This document shows positions 44,518 through 55,900 of a stretch of 64,000 bases of DNA, one piece after another. The stretch lies in NCBI GenBank assembly GCA_036346375.1, contig CM070518.1, positions 1,922,001-1,986,000 of the forward strand. Direction: 5' to 3'. This DNA is from Guadua angustifolia. Taxonomy: Eukaryota > Streptophyta > Magnoliopsida > Poales > Poaceae. Both the position numbers and the translations under genes were made by a program. Within the stretch, counting starts at the first letter, position 1, and each line of letters begins with the position of its first letter. Under the pieces are notes generated by a model. The model had not been told where the DNA came from. It saw nothing but the letters and a program-made list of their open reading frames with translations, and made no database searches.

Positions 44518-45573
44518 TTGCATGAAACCTTGATCACAAAATATGACTTGAAATCAACTAGGGATATGAGTTCTATAGAATGTTTGGCTATGTTTTTGTG
44601 GACAGTTGGTGGCCCTAAGTCAGTTAGGCAGGTCACAAACCGCTTTAAAAGATCAAGTGAAACAGTGCATAGAAAGTTTCATGAAGTCCTGCAGTGTTTG
44701 TATCGTTTATCTGAACATATTATTAAACCCAGAGATCCAAAGTTTGAAACAATTGCATAAAAACTTGAGATAATAGATTCTTTCCTCATTTTAATAATTG
44801 CATAGGTGCAATTGATGGCACACATATACCTGTTGTTGTGCCAGCGGATGAGCAGGTTACACACACAGGTCGCCATGGATATACGTCTCAAAATGTGATG
44901 GCGGTATGTGATTTTGACATGAGGTTCACCTTTGTTGTTGCCGGATGGCCGGGTTCAGCGCACGACACAAGAATATTCAATGATACTTTGGACAAGTATT
45001 CAACTCAGTTTCCACATCCTCCTGACGGTAATTTTCTTCTTTCACAGGTATATTAATTTATATGATGACATTCTCTATTTGGATCATCAAAACTTTTATT
45101 TGTCATATGTAGGAAAATATTATCTTGTTGATGCGGGATATCCCAATCGAAAGGGTTATCTAGCTCCTTATAAGGGACAAAAGTATCATCTACCGAAATT
45201 TCAACGGGGTCGACAACCAAGTGGCAAATATGAGGTGTTTAATCATGCTCACTCCTCTCTTCGAAATGTGATTGAACGTTTATTTGGCATGCTGAAAATG
45301 AAATGGCGAATTTTGCTAGCTATGCCAAGTTACAACATGGGCAACCAAACACAAATTATTATTGCTTGTATGGCTCTTCACAACTTCATCCGAGATAGTG
45401 TTTTATGTGATGAACTTTTTGAGAGATGTGATGAGGACGAAGATTATGATCCTAACACGACACATGCTGAATCATCTGGAGGAGGTGGTAGTAATGTATC
45501 GGCAATGGATGATAGAGACATGTGCGCCTTTCGTGAGGGTATTGCTAATTCCTTGATGGTTGCAAGAGTATAG
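44518..45573 (+). pseudogene. PIF/Harbinger DDE transposase (one intron, two lesions)
   Basis: Transposase of the DDE_4 family that cuts and inserts the element. N-terminal part: LITKYDLKSTRDMSSIECLA and PKSVRQVTNRFKRSSETVHR (helical DNA-binding region). A stop and frame change lie at about 44758-44790. The catalytic part has D in CIGAIDGTHIPVV, D in GWPGSAHDTRIFND and E in LRNVIERLFGMLKMKW, all present. Removing the intron 45028-45112 joins FPHPPDG to KYYLVDAGYPNRKGYLAPYK as in related transposases. The C-terminus is acidic (CDEDEDYDPNTT) and ends at 45573. Without the N-terminal lesions it would be nearly complete. Confidence 0.88.
45028..45112 (+). other. Intron in the Harbinger transposase
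   Basis: 85 bp, GTAATTTTC at the 5' end and ATATGTAG at the 3' end, phase 1. Splicing keeps the frame and restores the family's conserved Gly-Lys-Tyr-Tyr junction. Confidence 0.8.
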
Positions 45574-46429
45574 ACAGTAGGTTAATACATATAGTTATAT
45601 GAACTATATAAGCATATATGATTTTATGATTAAAGTGAGCAAGTCAATTCTTTATGTAATCGATCTAGCCTTTTTCATTCTTTATACTTGACAGCACTAA
45701 AATTTAGCATTTGGTGCAATAGTAATGGTGCATGATTCTAGCAAAGATGTGTATGATTCTAGCATCATAACAATCCGGAAAAGTAGACGGTGACTCATGT
45801 AGCACAGCAATCCAGAAGGCACGGTAGTGACTCCGTAAGGTTACCAGGAGCTCCAGCATTATGATCATCGGGTACCAGGCGAGAACGGCAGTTAAGCAGG
45901 AGTGGTAATCTGAACTCATGGTCTTGCAAGTCCAATCATCCAAAGAATTAATCACGGTCGGCGAATCGTCTAAGTTATGATTGATGCATTCCCTGAAATG
46001 GTATGATAGTCTAATGGCATGGCTGTTCTACAAGCAAGCAACGCTAGTAGCTAGTACATGAGCATGCCTCCATGCACTAAAGGGTAATTTAGACTTTTTA
46101 ACAAAAAGCTACAGCATTCATCCCATCCAAAAGCCATGATGCCAAACAGTCTGTCTTAGCTTAAAAGCTGATAGCTTATAAGCTCATTAAGTCAAAAAGC
46201 TGGCTTTAAGCCATAAGCCAAAAGCCAAAGCCCAAACAAAGCGAGGGCCTAAGCGGGCGGTCCCGTGTGGTTGGCCAGACTCGTGCGCAAGAATTGTCTT
46301 TGCGATCGCGTCAGATTGCTTGTTCTCGGTTTTAGCGAAGAAAGAAAGCAAAGAATTGCTCGGTAGAAATATGAAGGAAAAAAACATCCAAAAAGAGCAT
46401 AGAAACTGTCAGGAGTATAGCTTAAGATC

Positions 46430-46714
46430 ATGGTGAAAGTTTAGAAATTTTGTTGGAGGCTTCTGATTTCAGCTGGGGAGAGATTTAAAATTCTAATTGG
46501 ATAAAAAAATTAAAAAAGTCAAATAGCTACAGTAATTTTAGGAAAATTTCAGATATTTTGACTAGATTTTGACTGTTGAGGACGCGATTTGAGTCAATAA
46601 CCCCTAAGAATGCCATCTTCTATGAAAATTTGTGAAAAACTGAAATTTTGAAATGCTTTATAAAAATAGTAGAAACACTGTCAGATTTTTTTAAATTTTT
46701 ACAAGCTTGATCAT
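46430..46714. repeat. Degenerate satellite-like DNA, left of the solo LTR
   Basis: AT-rich DNA whose last part (CTGTCAGATTTTTTTAAATT, then AGCTTGATCAT) aligns with monomers at 48240-48290. The solo LTR interrupts it. The first 180 bp are less clearly repeated. Confidence 0.5.
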
Positions 46715-47642
46715 TGTCGGCGTATTCCACCTGACAAGTCCGAGTCTACAGACCGGGTTTGGTTCAGTAGGAGGGCGTCTTCGCGGCTGGCAAACCCTAA
46801 CGAGTGAAAACTCTAACGACTCCCACACGAAGAATTCCGAAGTCTATGAACTAAGATGACACACAGATTTTTACCCAGGTTCAGGCCCCTTTCCCTAGGG
46901 ACGCTAGATCTTTTATAGAGTGTTTGAAGCTAGTACAGTGCTCTCAGGTTACAAATTCTTCCTTGGGCTCTCCGGTTGATCTCCTCCTCTCTTCCTTATC
47001 GACCCACCCCTTTTCCCCATGCACTAGGGTGCCCTTATATAGGCTAGGCCAACGTGGGTAGGTAAAAGGGGGGTCATCATGCTGATCTTCATACATTTAT
47101 TACCCCTTCCCATGTTGTCCCGTTCCTCCAGCCTCATTAAATGCCGACGCATGACTTCGCCCGGTCCGCCTGGGATGCGACCCCTTTGTGCCGGGTAGGT
47201 GAGAGGCGCCAGAGGAATGGGCTTGTAGCGGAATTCCTCACAATCAATGGACTGACACATGAGGCTGCATCGGCATAATCTGAAAGGGAAGGAGACTTGA
47301 GGTGAAGCCACCTGCGCCTCCTTTTGCCTTCTGGGCAGGCGGCAGGCGTCCTCGCCCACCGCTCGCCCGAACACCACGTGGGCGGCACTGGCGGTGGGGC
47401 ATCTTCGCCCACCCGCTGCCCGAGCCGCCACAGGCTGGGCGCCGGGCGGCAGGCGTCTCGCCCACTGCTCACTCGAGCGCCCGTGGGCGGCACTGGCCGT
47501 GGGCGTCTTCGCCCGCCCGCTGCCCGAGCCGCCACATGGGCCGGGCGCTGGCGGCAGGCGCCTCGCCCACCTGCTCGCCCGAACGCCACGCGGGCCACTT
47601 TTGTGCGACGAAGAGGGTACCCCAGCGTAAAGTACGCATACA
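46715..47642 (-). mobile_element. Solo LTR in the satellite (TSD ATCAT)
   Basis: 928 bp, starting TGTCGGCGTATTCC and ending CGCATACA, flanked by ATCAT at 46710-46714 and 47643-47647. A minus-strand TATA box CCTATATAAGGGC (47031-47043) gives orientation. The interior has a GC-rich block with repeated CGCCCACC/GCTGCCCGAGCCGCCAC motifs, which creates the long chance ORFs at 47024-47775. No coding content. Confidence 0.9.
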
Positions 47643-47647
47643 ATCAT

Positions 47648-48440
47648 CCTATGCAAAATTTATGGTATCATCTGTTGTAGTCCAAGATCATACAAGAAAA
47701 TTCAAAAATAGAATGAACAAAACTGAGACGGTAACGATGTTAGAATTTTATAAATTTGCTCGAGTGTGTTCATGATTCAATTTTTAGGAGAGCTTAAGTA
47801 TTGTCTCAGTACCCTTTTCTAAAAATTTCAAAAATTATAAAATTATTTTGGTGATAAATCAAATCTATAGGAGCAATACATGTAGCACCGTAAGGTTTTT
47901 ATCAAGACAATAGCACTTTCACAATTTTTGAAAATTTCTCAAGTTTCACAATCATGTAAATTTTTTTGAGAATATTATTGATGCATTAGAACCATCCACA
48001 AAGATTTTTAAAATTTTCTATTGTAGTTTGAACTACTTTTCATTCGATTGATATTTGTCGGTCGTTCTTCATAGCACTATTCGAATTTTGAGCATTCCTC
48101 AGGCTTGACCATCATCTAAAAATTTTATGGGAATATTATTGATGCATTAAGATCATCCATAAAAATTTTCAAAATTTTCTAGCTTAGTTTGCACCATTTT
48201 TCATTCGATTAAAATTTGCGGGTTTGTATTTTATCAAGACAATAGTACTCTCAGATTTTCTAAATTCCTCTAGCTTGATCATCAATTGATATTTTTATAA
48301 GAATATTAGTGATGTTTCAGAACAATCCCCAGTATTTTTAAAAAAATTTAACATTGTTTCGACTATTTTTCACTCGATTGAATTTTATTAAGATTTCGAC
48401 AATTTCGACTAAAATTTTGATAATTTTAGCCAAAATTTTA
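47648..48440. repeat. Degenerate ~165 bp satellite, right part
   Basis: Three to four diverged monomers. The block CATTCGATT recurs at 48041, 48202 and (as CACTCGATT) 48371, spaced 161 and 169 bp; GAATATTATTGATGCATTA recurs near 47968 and 48132. AT-rich, no ORF. Confidence 0.75.
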
Positions 48441-49770
48441 TTGAAAAAATTCTAAACTTCAAATTTACTTTGTAAATTTTGATCGGATTTCACCCACCTC
48501 TTGTATGGAAATTTCAAACCCGAGACTTGCAACGCAGGAAGAAAACAGAAGGGTTGACCTATTTGAAGATCCTTTTTCGGTGAAATTGCTAAATGCACAC
48601 CAAAAACTACAAAGCAAGCAATTAGGCCTTCTTTGCTTTGTGTACACAGAAGTACATCAAGGTTTGAAAACATTTCCTAAGTGCACCAAAGTAAATACTG
48701 GTTTTCTTCCACCTGGTGACTCTTAAGTACGACCTTACACTGTTGGATTGAGACACAAGATTTTTTCTTTGGCAAGTTAAGATACGAGCTATTCTTTCAC
48801 AGCTTGATTTAGATAATGCTCTTTTGGGGATTGACAAGATGCCCGCTGTATAGACCTTAGTGGAGAAATAACACAAAAATCGTAAAGCCTTATCTCAAAT
48901 TCATCTTCGTCTATCAAATAATATTCTCTGAAGGTTTTAAAGTAGAAGACCGCCATTGATGCGGGTTGTTGGGGTCCTGATCTTTTGATGAGAATGATAA
49001 CTTCAATTTGTAGAGACAACACTCATGATCGGCTACCAACTGTTCACAACTAATATGCCAAGCAATCACAAAGATTAATTCCTGCAAACAATCGAATAAC
49101 AATTAAGAACAAAGTAAAGAGCAATCTGAAATTTTAAATATAATTGAAGTATTGATGCGAGGTTTCAAAGTAGGTATTGCTGTTGATCTAGCCGAACAAG
49201 TGATTACCAAATAGTTTCATAGAGGAAAACTATAACTAAACAAAACCCCACCTCTTCTAAGGTTGCGGCTAGCTTATAAAGGAAGAGGAGAAGGGGGGTG
49301 TGGCCAAAATATGAAAATCCAAAAAGGACACTTGTCACAACCGAAAAGGAATCCTTCCCCCTTGAACTCTAACTAGATACATGGGCCTACACCCAAATAA
49401 GGTGGCACAACACCATAACTTTTCATTAAAAATAAATCTAAATGTTTGTATGTAGGAACTGAAGCAAATTGTCATTGGGGTTTGATCATCCTTCATTGTG
49501 GCATCATGACGGCTTCAATTGAGTGTGGTAGACATTCTTCATATCTCCTCCGAGTTTAGTTCTATCATCATCTTCTTTGGTGCTCCTTGTCTTATGGCTC
49601 TCATGTCTTATCGCCATGCAAGGACTTTGATTCTAATTAGAATAATATTAGGTGCATCATCTTGTTGAGGAGAAGTAGGTGTGGTTGTATTAGTGGAAGG
49701 GATGTCCTCATCAGCAGCTGTGTTTTTGTTAAAGCTAGAGTAGTTTGCATGACGAAAGAACTGATCAGTA
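48441..49770. other. Unassigned region, probable LTR fragment on minus strand
   Basis: A 73-codon plus frame at 48505-48726 has no recognised domain. Around 48960-49600 the DNA looks like an LTR read leftward: a TATA-like CTTTATAAGCTAGCC on the minus strand at about 49268-49281 and a pyrimidine/purine leader, but no edges or duplication can be fixed. Confidence 0.35.
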
Positions 49771-50227
49771 ATATGCATTTGAAGTAGAAGCTTTATTCTC
49801 ACAAGAGGTGGAAGGCGGGTCATTATTAAACCACCTGATAGTATTCAAAGAAGTAGTCTCGGATCTCGAGTCTATGGAGGTAAAATATGATGATGAAGAT
49901 TTGGGTCTTACTCTTTTACGCTCATTACTTAGTTCATACTCTACGTTCAAAGATAAAATTCCATGTAGCCAAGATATTCTTACTCTTAATGAAGTGTATG
50001 TAGCATTGCATGTGAAAGAAATGATAAAACAAATGGTTCCGAATGAATGTTCAAGTTCTCATGAAGAAGGCCTGATTGTTCGTGGGAGACAACAAGAGAG
50101 GAGTTTAAATGAAAATTCAAGAGACAAAAGCACAAGCAAAAATTACAAAGGTAGATCAAAATCCAAAGGAAAGTATAAGTCATGCAAGTTTTGCAAGAAA
50201 GGTGGGCACGATAAATCTAAGTGTTAA
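49771..50227 (+). pseudogene. Copia gag, C-terminal part
   Basis: The frame from 49808 reads NHLIVFKEVVSDLESMEVKY, LNEVYVALHVKEMIKQMVP and a Lys/Ser-rich basic stretch, ending in a CCHC zinc knuckle CKFCKKGGHDKSKC, then a stop where the polyprotein should continue. Sequence just upstream (FSQEVEGGSLL) is still gag-like, so the gene is cut at about 49770. It would bind RNA in the particle. Confidence 0.82.
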
Positions 50228-51250
50228 TGGGTAAAGAAAAAGGATAAAAAGAATAGCAACTCTAGAAAGGATCAACAACATGATGAATCCAAAGCCACAA
50301 TTGTTACTAAGCAAGATTCTAGTGGTGATGTTCTCATTGCCTTTGCCGGTGATTCCAAAAGTGGATATGAGTGGCTTCTTGGTTTAGCTTGTACATTCCA
50401 CATGAGCGCGAGCCATGAGTGGTTTGTTGAATATAGGGATGGCAATGGGGCCCCGGTCCCCGTTTCCCCGCGGGGAATTCCTCTATTAGGGGACGGGGGT
50501 GGGGAAAATCTCTCCCCGCGGGGGCTTAACGGGGAAAATATTGCCCCTATCGGGGATCACGGTGACGGGGACGTTCCACCATTCCCCGTCCCCGATCCCT
50601 GTCTCCATCCCCGTCCCCGCATTATCAATAATAGGTGGGATTAAATAATCATTCTCAAAAGAAAAAATAATATACATGAGGTCATTATTAATAAATATGC
50701 TAAATATGAATTACTCTAGTGATTCACTCACACTTCAATCACATATGCACCATTACTCTAGTGATTAATTCATGTAGCATGTGTTCTTTTATATAGCATT
50801 TTCAAGGATTAGTCCCCGTCAGGGCCCCGCAAACCCATCGGGGATCGGGGATGGGCAGGAATTAAGCCACATGTGCGGGGACGGGGACGGGGAAATTTTG
50901 CTTATCGGGGATCGGGGATGGGAGGGCACTCCCTGCGGGGATTTTCCCCGTTGCCATCCCTAGTTGAATATGAAGCTACGCTAAGTGGATCTGTGTTGAT
51001 GGGTGATAATACACCATGAAAGATTATAGGTATTGGTTCTATCCAGATGAAGATGTTTGATGCAACCATTAGAACTTTGCCAGATGTTTGACACATCTCA
51101 AATTTAAAGAGAAGTCTTATCTCGCTGAGTACTATTGATGCTAAAGGGTACAAATATTTAGATGAAGGTGAAGTTCTGAAGGTTTCCAAAGGTTCTCTTG
51201 TTGTGATGAAACGTGATATGAAGGCTGCTAACCTATATCATTTATGAGGC
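50228..51250 (+). pseudogene. Copia protease region, split by a hAT MITE
   Basis: Before the MITE: AFAGDSKSGYEWLLGLACTF, HMSASHEWFVEY, the protease active-site region, in which the expected Asp-Ser/Thr-Gly triad reads Gly-Leu-Ala. After the MITE: IGIGSIQMKMFDATIRTLPD, then LKRSLISLSTIDAKGYKYLD and VLKVSKGSLVVMKRDMKAAN, the protease-integrase linker. Several in-frame stops. The lost catalytic Asp means no protease activity. Confidence 0.8.
50434..50962. mobile_element. Non-autonomous hAT element (MITE) in the Copia protease (TSD GTTGAATA)
   Basis: 529 bp with ends TAGGGATGGCAATGGGG and CCCCGTTGCCATCCCTA and the 8 bp duplication GTTGAATA at 50426-50433 and 50963-50970. The ends are rich in CCCCG/CGGGG. 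Same family type as 16249-16736. No transposase. Confidence 0.95.
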
Positions 51251-52449
51251 ACTACAATTTCAAGTAATGTTGTTGTTTCTACAAACAAATAATCCAATTA
51301 TGGTGTTACTAATCATTGACATATGCATCTAGGGCATATGAGTAAAATTAGCATGATAGAGTTATGCAAAAGAGGAATTATTAATGGATAAAGTATCGAT
51401 AAGTTGAAATTTTGTGAACACTGTGTCTTTGGCAAGCAAAAGAGGGTAAAATTCAGCACTGCAACTCACTCTACAAAAGGCATATTGAATTATGTTTGCT
51501 CCGATTTGTGAGAAGAATTTCACGTCCTCCCATCGCTTGGCGGTGCTGGCTATATGTTGACCATCATTGATCATTACTCAAGAAGAGTTTTTCCATATTT
51601 CGTAAAGTACAAATCATATGTGTTCAAAACATTCAAGGCGTAGAAGAATATTATTGAAAAACAAACTAGCAAGTATGTAAAGAAACTTCGTATTGACAAT
51701 AACTTGGAGTTTTGTTCTAGAAAATTTGAAACTTTATGCAGATCAGAGGGTATTGTGAGACATTACACTATCTTTGGTACTCCTCAATAAAATGGTATGA
51801 CTGAACGCTTGAACAGAGCCATCATGGAGAAGGTATATTGCATATTACCTAACTCTGGCTTATCTCAGAGTTATTGGGCTAGAGTCGCTTCCACCGATTA
51901 TTGTTTGATCAATCGATCACCAAACCTAGCAATTAATAAGAAGACTCTAATTGAGATATAGTCTGGTTCTCTAGTAGATTATTCAAATTTAAGAATATAT
52001 TATTATCCTTCTTATTCTCATGTTAATAATGGTAAATTAGAGCTTAAAGCCATTAAGTACATTTTACGTAGTTATAAGTTTGGTGTGAAAGGCTATAAAT
52101 TATGGAATCCTGAAACTCAAAAGGTGGTTATTAGTAAAAATGGTACCTTTGACGAATTTGCTATGTTGTATGATAAACCATCTATTGATGTTCCTGCTGA
52201 GGAGCAGAATAAATCAAGTGTGCAGGTGGAGCATGTTGTTGATTTAGGATCTACGCTAGAAGCCGAAAAGAAAAACATGCAGGATGCTCCTGTTATTATA
52301 TAACCAACACAATGTTTCATTGCAACAGTTGACAGGCTTAAGAGGAATATTCAAACTTCTAAGATATTAATTGAAGAAGTCAATGTTGTGACTTATTGTT
52401 TAAATATGACTGAAGAAATTGAAGGTACTGCAGAACCTTCACTTTATTC
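51251..52449 (+). pseudogene. Copia integrase, decayed
   Basis: Reads MHLGHMSKISMIELCKRGII (GAG-pre-integrase His), FCEHCVFGKQKRVKF (zinc-module Cys pair), LTIIDHYSRRVFPYF (catalytic Asp), LRIDNNLEFCSRKFE (second Asp, in DN) and NGMTERLNRAIMEK (catalytic Glu). Later NRSPNLAINKKT and GYKLWNPETQKVVISK close the module. At least six in-frame stops (e.g. before NGMTERLN). The frame at 52085-52303 leads to the RT start, which is interrupted by a solo LTR at 52455. Confidence 0.83.
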
Positions 52450-52454
52450 AGTGG

Positions 52455-54927
52455 TGAAAGGACAGGGGATGTCGCCTAGAGGGGGAGTGAATAGGTGAAT
52501 TAAAAAAAAATAAAACTAAATTGCAGCGGAATACAGACAGTTCGGAATGTCCGAATAATACTTTGGACTGTCCGAGTGGTTCGGATAGTCCGAGATTATA
52601 TAAGGATAGTCCGAGTTATTCGGAGTATCCGAGGTTCTATTCGGAAAATCCGAGTGTTTCAGAGCAAAGCATATCAAAAGGTAAATCTAGACTATTTAGA
52701 GTATAAGACTTGCACTAAATGGAACTAGTTAGCCTAGAATACTTGAAACAAGTCGAGATCTAGCGGAAAACTCAATAGGAAAGTAGATCGGGCAATTTCA
52801 AGATTCAAAATCAAATACTTTACCAAGAACAAGAAGCAAACATGTAGACTTCAATTTTTCACCCGAAGTTCGGATCCTTGAGGGGATCCTACGTCTCCGT
52901 TGAGGCGGCTCGGTCACACTTGAGCCGGGGTCTCTTTCAACCCTCTTCCTCCCGGTATTGCACAAATGCACTCACCGGTCTTCACTTCTTTGATTCCTTC
53001 CTTTGCGGAGGCGGAATCGACCTTCACAAACTTCCCACGGCCAACCACACAAAACTCCGGTGGCTCGTAGGCGACCTCCTAGCTGTCTAGGAGTCCTCAA
53101 CCTCCAAGAGTAACAAATGCTCACGAAGAACAAACTTGGAGATGAACTCAAGTGCTCAAAGATCAAATCTTGCTCAATACACACCTCTTCCAACTCTTCT
53201 CAACCCTTCTCACTAAAGGGATCACTTAGATCTAAGAGTGGAGAGGGATTTGGACTCAAGAATGAGAGGAAAACTCAGTTCTCACCTTTCCCCCACGGCC
53301 TCTTTGTGTTGGGAGGGGAGGGGGCTTTAAATAGAGGTCCCCAAAACTAGCCGTTAGGAGTCAGCCCCGACTCAGTTCGGACAGTCCGAGTTCAAGTTTG
53401 ATAGTTCGAACGAGTTAAGAATGGCTAACAGAGAGACCCAGCTCGAATAGTCCGAAAATATGTTCGGATAGTCCGAAATTTTTGGATAGTCCGAACAGCA
53501 CTGAGCAGCCCGATGAAAATGAGCATAACTTTTGACTCCAGACTCCGATTTTAGTGATCTTAGACTCTACTGAAAGCTAAGAACGAGGGCTACACAACCA
53601 ACAAGGTCTCACTACCCAAATCTCAAAGGATAAATACAGATTTCACCAAGAATCCAAGGGAGACCTACAATTCTCACTTTCCGGCACCACCAACACCATT
53701 CTCTCTCTAAGTTTCACAAGGATGGATCACTTGATCACTTGACACATCTAAAAGTCATTTGACATCGCATCCCTCTTAATAGTATGGCAATCCTTAGACT
53801 CAAATTAAATCAAAGATAATAAAGTCTAGAAATAGTCACTTGCCGTCTTCTTTCTTAATGCCGGTGCATGAAGACCTTCACCATATAATTGATGACATCT
53901 TCGCCTTGTCCAACTTGACTCGATTCACCTCATGAGACTCTCGTCCTATCAACCTTGACTTGATCATCCTCTCCGACGATCTCCACGCCAAGTCGATCTT
54001 GACTTAGTCCTCAACTCTTGGTGACACCGCCGTCTTGTTGATCTCGGCTTAACGGTCATCCTCCAAGATACCTTGGTCATCATGCACACACGGGACCTAA
54101 TTCTTTCCAAACCACTCATGAAAAGCATTAGTCCCAAAAGCTCAATAGATATGAATAAACTGATTTTTATGAGCAATTAAGTACCACAAGTGTTTCATAT
54201 AACGAGGCACAATATAAATGGAAACATTTGACATAAGAAATGTTCTCTACTAAATACATCATGATGAATATGTAATTGATCTATATGCACTAGAGAGATA
54301 ATTGCCAATACGATGAAGCAATTAAATCATGGCAAGGATCACAGTCTTTACTTAAATGAAGCACATGATAGAATATACACGAATTGTACATGTGCAAATA
54401 ATATTTGAAACAAGAGTAAATATGTGATCCAACTCTAGATTAAACTTCACTAAGGGAAGTGCATGAGAAGATACACAACGAAGACATGCATGCACCAAGT
54501 CAATCTATAGCAATGTGAAATTTAACTCTAGTTAATACTTGCATACTAAAAGAAAAGCACATAATAAACTCAAATGAATATATATGTACAAATAAATATG
54601 ACATGAACCAATGTGCATATATATAATAAACATGTTAATTGAAGTTCACTATGCATTTGCACAAGAGGAATGCAATAACAAATATAGAAGGGATACCGAG
54701 ATTGCATACCTTAACTTTGCTTAACCATTCCACTTGATTTTCCTCTAAATAGATGAGACTAATACTCAACTTGGCAATAAATATGTTAGTCTCATAGCAA
54801 TATAATCATATTAGAGGTTTGTTATTTGTTAAGCACTAAGTTAAGCATTTACACCATTACATAGATTGTCATTATATGCGTTTGTCATTAATCACCAAAA
54901 TAACATTAGTGCCTAGATGCACTTTCA
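52455..54927 (-). mobile_element. Solo LTR of a Sirevirus-like element (TSD AGTGG)
   Basis: 2473 bp, TGAAAGGACAGG at one end and GCACTTTCA at the other, flanked by AGTGG (52450-52454 and 54928-54932). The Copia frame resumes directly after it. CGCCTAGAGGGGGAGTGAAT near its edge matches the other Sirevirus LTRs and shows minus orientation. TATA-like CTATTTAAAG at 53325-53334, with AACTAGCCGTTAGG just upstream. It carries clusters of TTCGGAYAGTCCGAR palindromes. Confidence 0.92.
52530..53515 (-). repeat. Palindromic TTCGGA(N3)TCCGAA motif clusters in the solo LTR
   Basis: About ten copies in two clusters (52540-52655 and 53370-53500), e.g. TTCGGATAGTCCGAG, TTCGGACAGTCCGAG, TTCGGATAGTCCGAA. One cluster lies directly upstream of the TATA-like box and the other near the U5 end. 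Confidence 0.8.
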
Positions 54928-54932
54928 AGTGG

Positions 54933-55900
54933 CTATCTCTTCTGGTGATTCAGAGAGATGAATGACCGCCATGTATGATGAGATGCAATCTCTTGAAAAT
55001 AATGGCACATGGAAACTAATCAAGTTGCAAATTGAGAAGAAGTCTTTGAAAAGAAGGATGATGTATCACCAACTGAAGAGGTTATGTGCAAGATTTCATG
55101 GAAGAGGTTGTCCTTCAGTCCCATAGGTTCTCAAGTCAGGACAGGTCTTATGTCATCCTATGGAAACTCTATAACCTCAGCTGTTCTTGTCCTTTTCTTT
55201 CAATGTGTATTAAAACTTGACTCTTTTATTATCTAATATTATATGTATCAGTAGGGTCTCCCCTACTGATTTTTGATTAAAAAAATATGTTATGTATAAG
55301 GAAGGCTCATTGTTAAAAGATACAACCAAATTCTAGGTATTGATTTCACATATGAACATATTTTCTCCAATTGTGAAGCATAGTTCTATTCGCACTTTAT
55401 TCAGCATTATGGCTATGTATAATTATGAGCTTGAGTAATCGGACGTGAAAACTACATTCTTACTTGGGGAACCAGAAGAAGACATTTATATAGAGCAGCT
55501 GGAAGGTTTCATCGTTCTAGGGAAGTGGATTTTTGCTTGTAAATTAAAGAAATCTCTTTATGGTTCAAAGTAATCACCCAAATAGTGGTACATGAGATTT
55601 GTTTCCTTTATGATATCTCAGAATTTTGAAAGATTTGATTATGATAGCTGTGTATATTTAAAGACTATTAATGATTTAGCTATTTATTTTCTCCTATATG
55701 TTGATGATATATTGATTGTTGCAAAAGACAAGAAAAAATTTCAAAGTTGAAGGCACAATTGGGTAGTGAATTTGAGATGAAGAATCTCGATGCAACATAG
55801 AAGATTCTTGGTATGGAAATTACTAGAGACAGAAGGTTTGGAAAATTATACCTAAGTCAAAAGGATATATTGATAAAGTCCATCGCTGTTTCAATATGCA
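54933..55900 (+). pseudogene. Copia reverse transcriptase, decayed
   Basis: Starts with MTAMYDEMQSLENNGTWKLI, then after the short retroposon at 55088-55288 continues with MNIFSPIVKHSSIRTLFSIM, FLLGEPEEDIYIEQLEGFIV and LKKSLYGSK, and the catalytic LLYVDDILIVAKDKKK at about 55690-55735 (YVDD at 55697). Many stops and frame changes, e.g. after YELE and within the region following KDKKKF. Confidence 0.85.
55088..55288 (+). mobile_element. Short retroposon in the Copia RT (TSD GTTATGT)
   Basis: 201 bp insert flanked by GTTATGT (55081-55087 and 55289-55295). It ends with a hairpin (CAGTAGGG/CCCTACTG, about 55249-55268) and an A-rich tail, GATTAAAAAAATAT. Variable-length duplications plus a 3' hairpin and A-tail suit a 5'-truncated LINE or a SINE. 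Confidence 0.75.

Larger units (their letters stand above)
43521..46249 (+). mobile_element. PIF/Harbinger transposon (TSD TAA)
   Basis: 2729 bp with inverted ends GGCCCTGTTTGTTTCGGCTT and, on the other side, the complement GGCCCTCGCTTTGTTTGGGC. TAA precedes (43518-43520) and follows (46250-46252). Three-base TAA duplications and GGCCCTGTTTG ends are hallmarks of PIF/Harbinger. Subterminal AAGCTAAAAGCC/GGCTTTTGGC repeats fill both ends. Inside are an ORF1 remnant and a DDE transposase. Confidence 0.93.

Noticed and set aside
47024..47775. Long overlapping frames on both strands (up to 210 codons)
   Set aside because: They all arise from the GC-rich repeat within a solo LTR bounded by a clear target duplication.
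49608..49823. 71-codon minus frame (Thr/Pro-rich)
   Set aside because: Short, low complexity and overlapping the gag remnant on the other strand; no family recognised.
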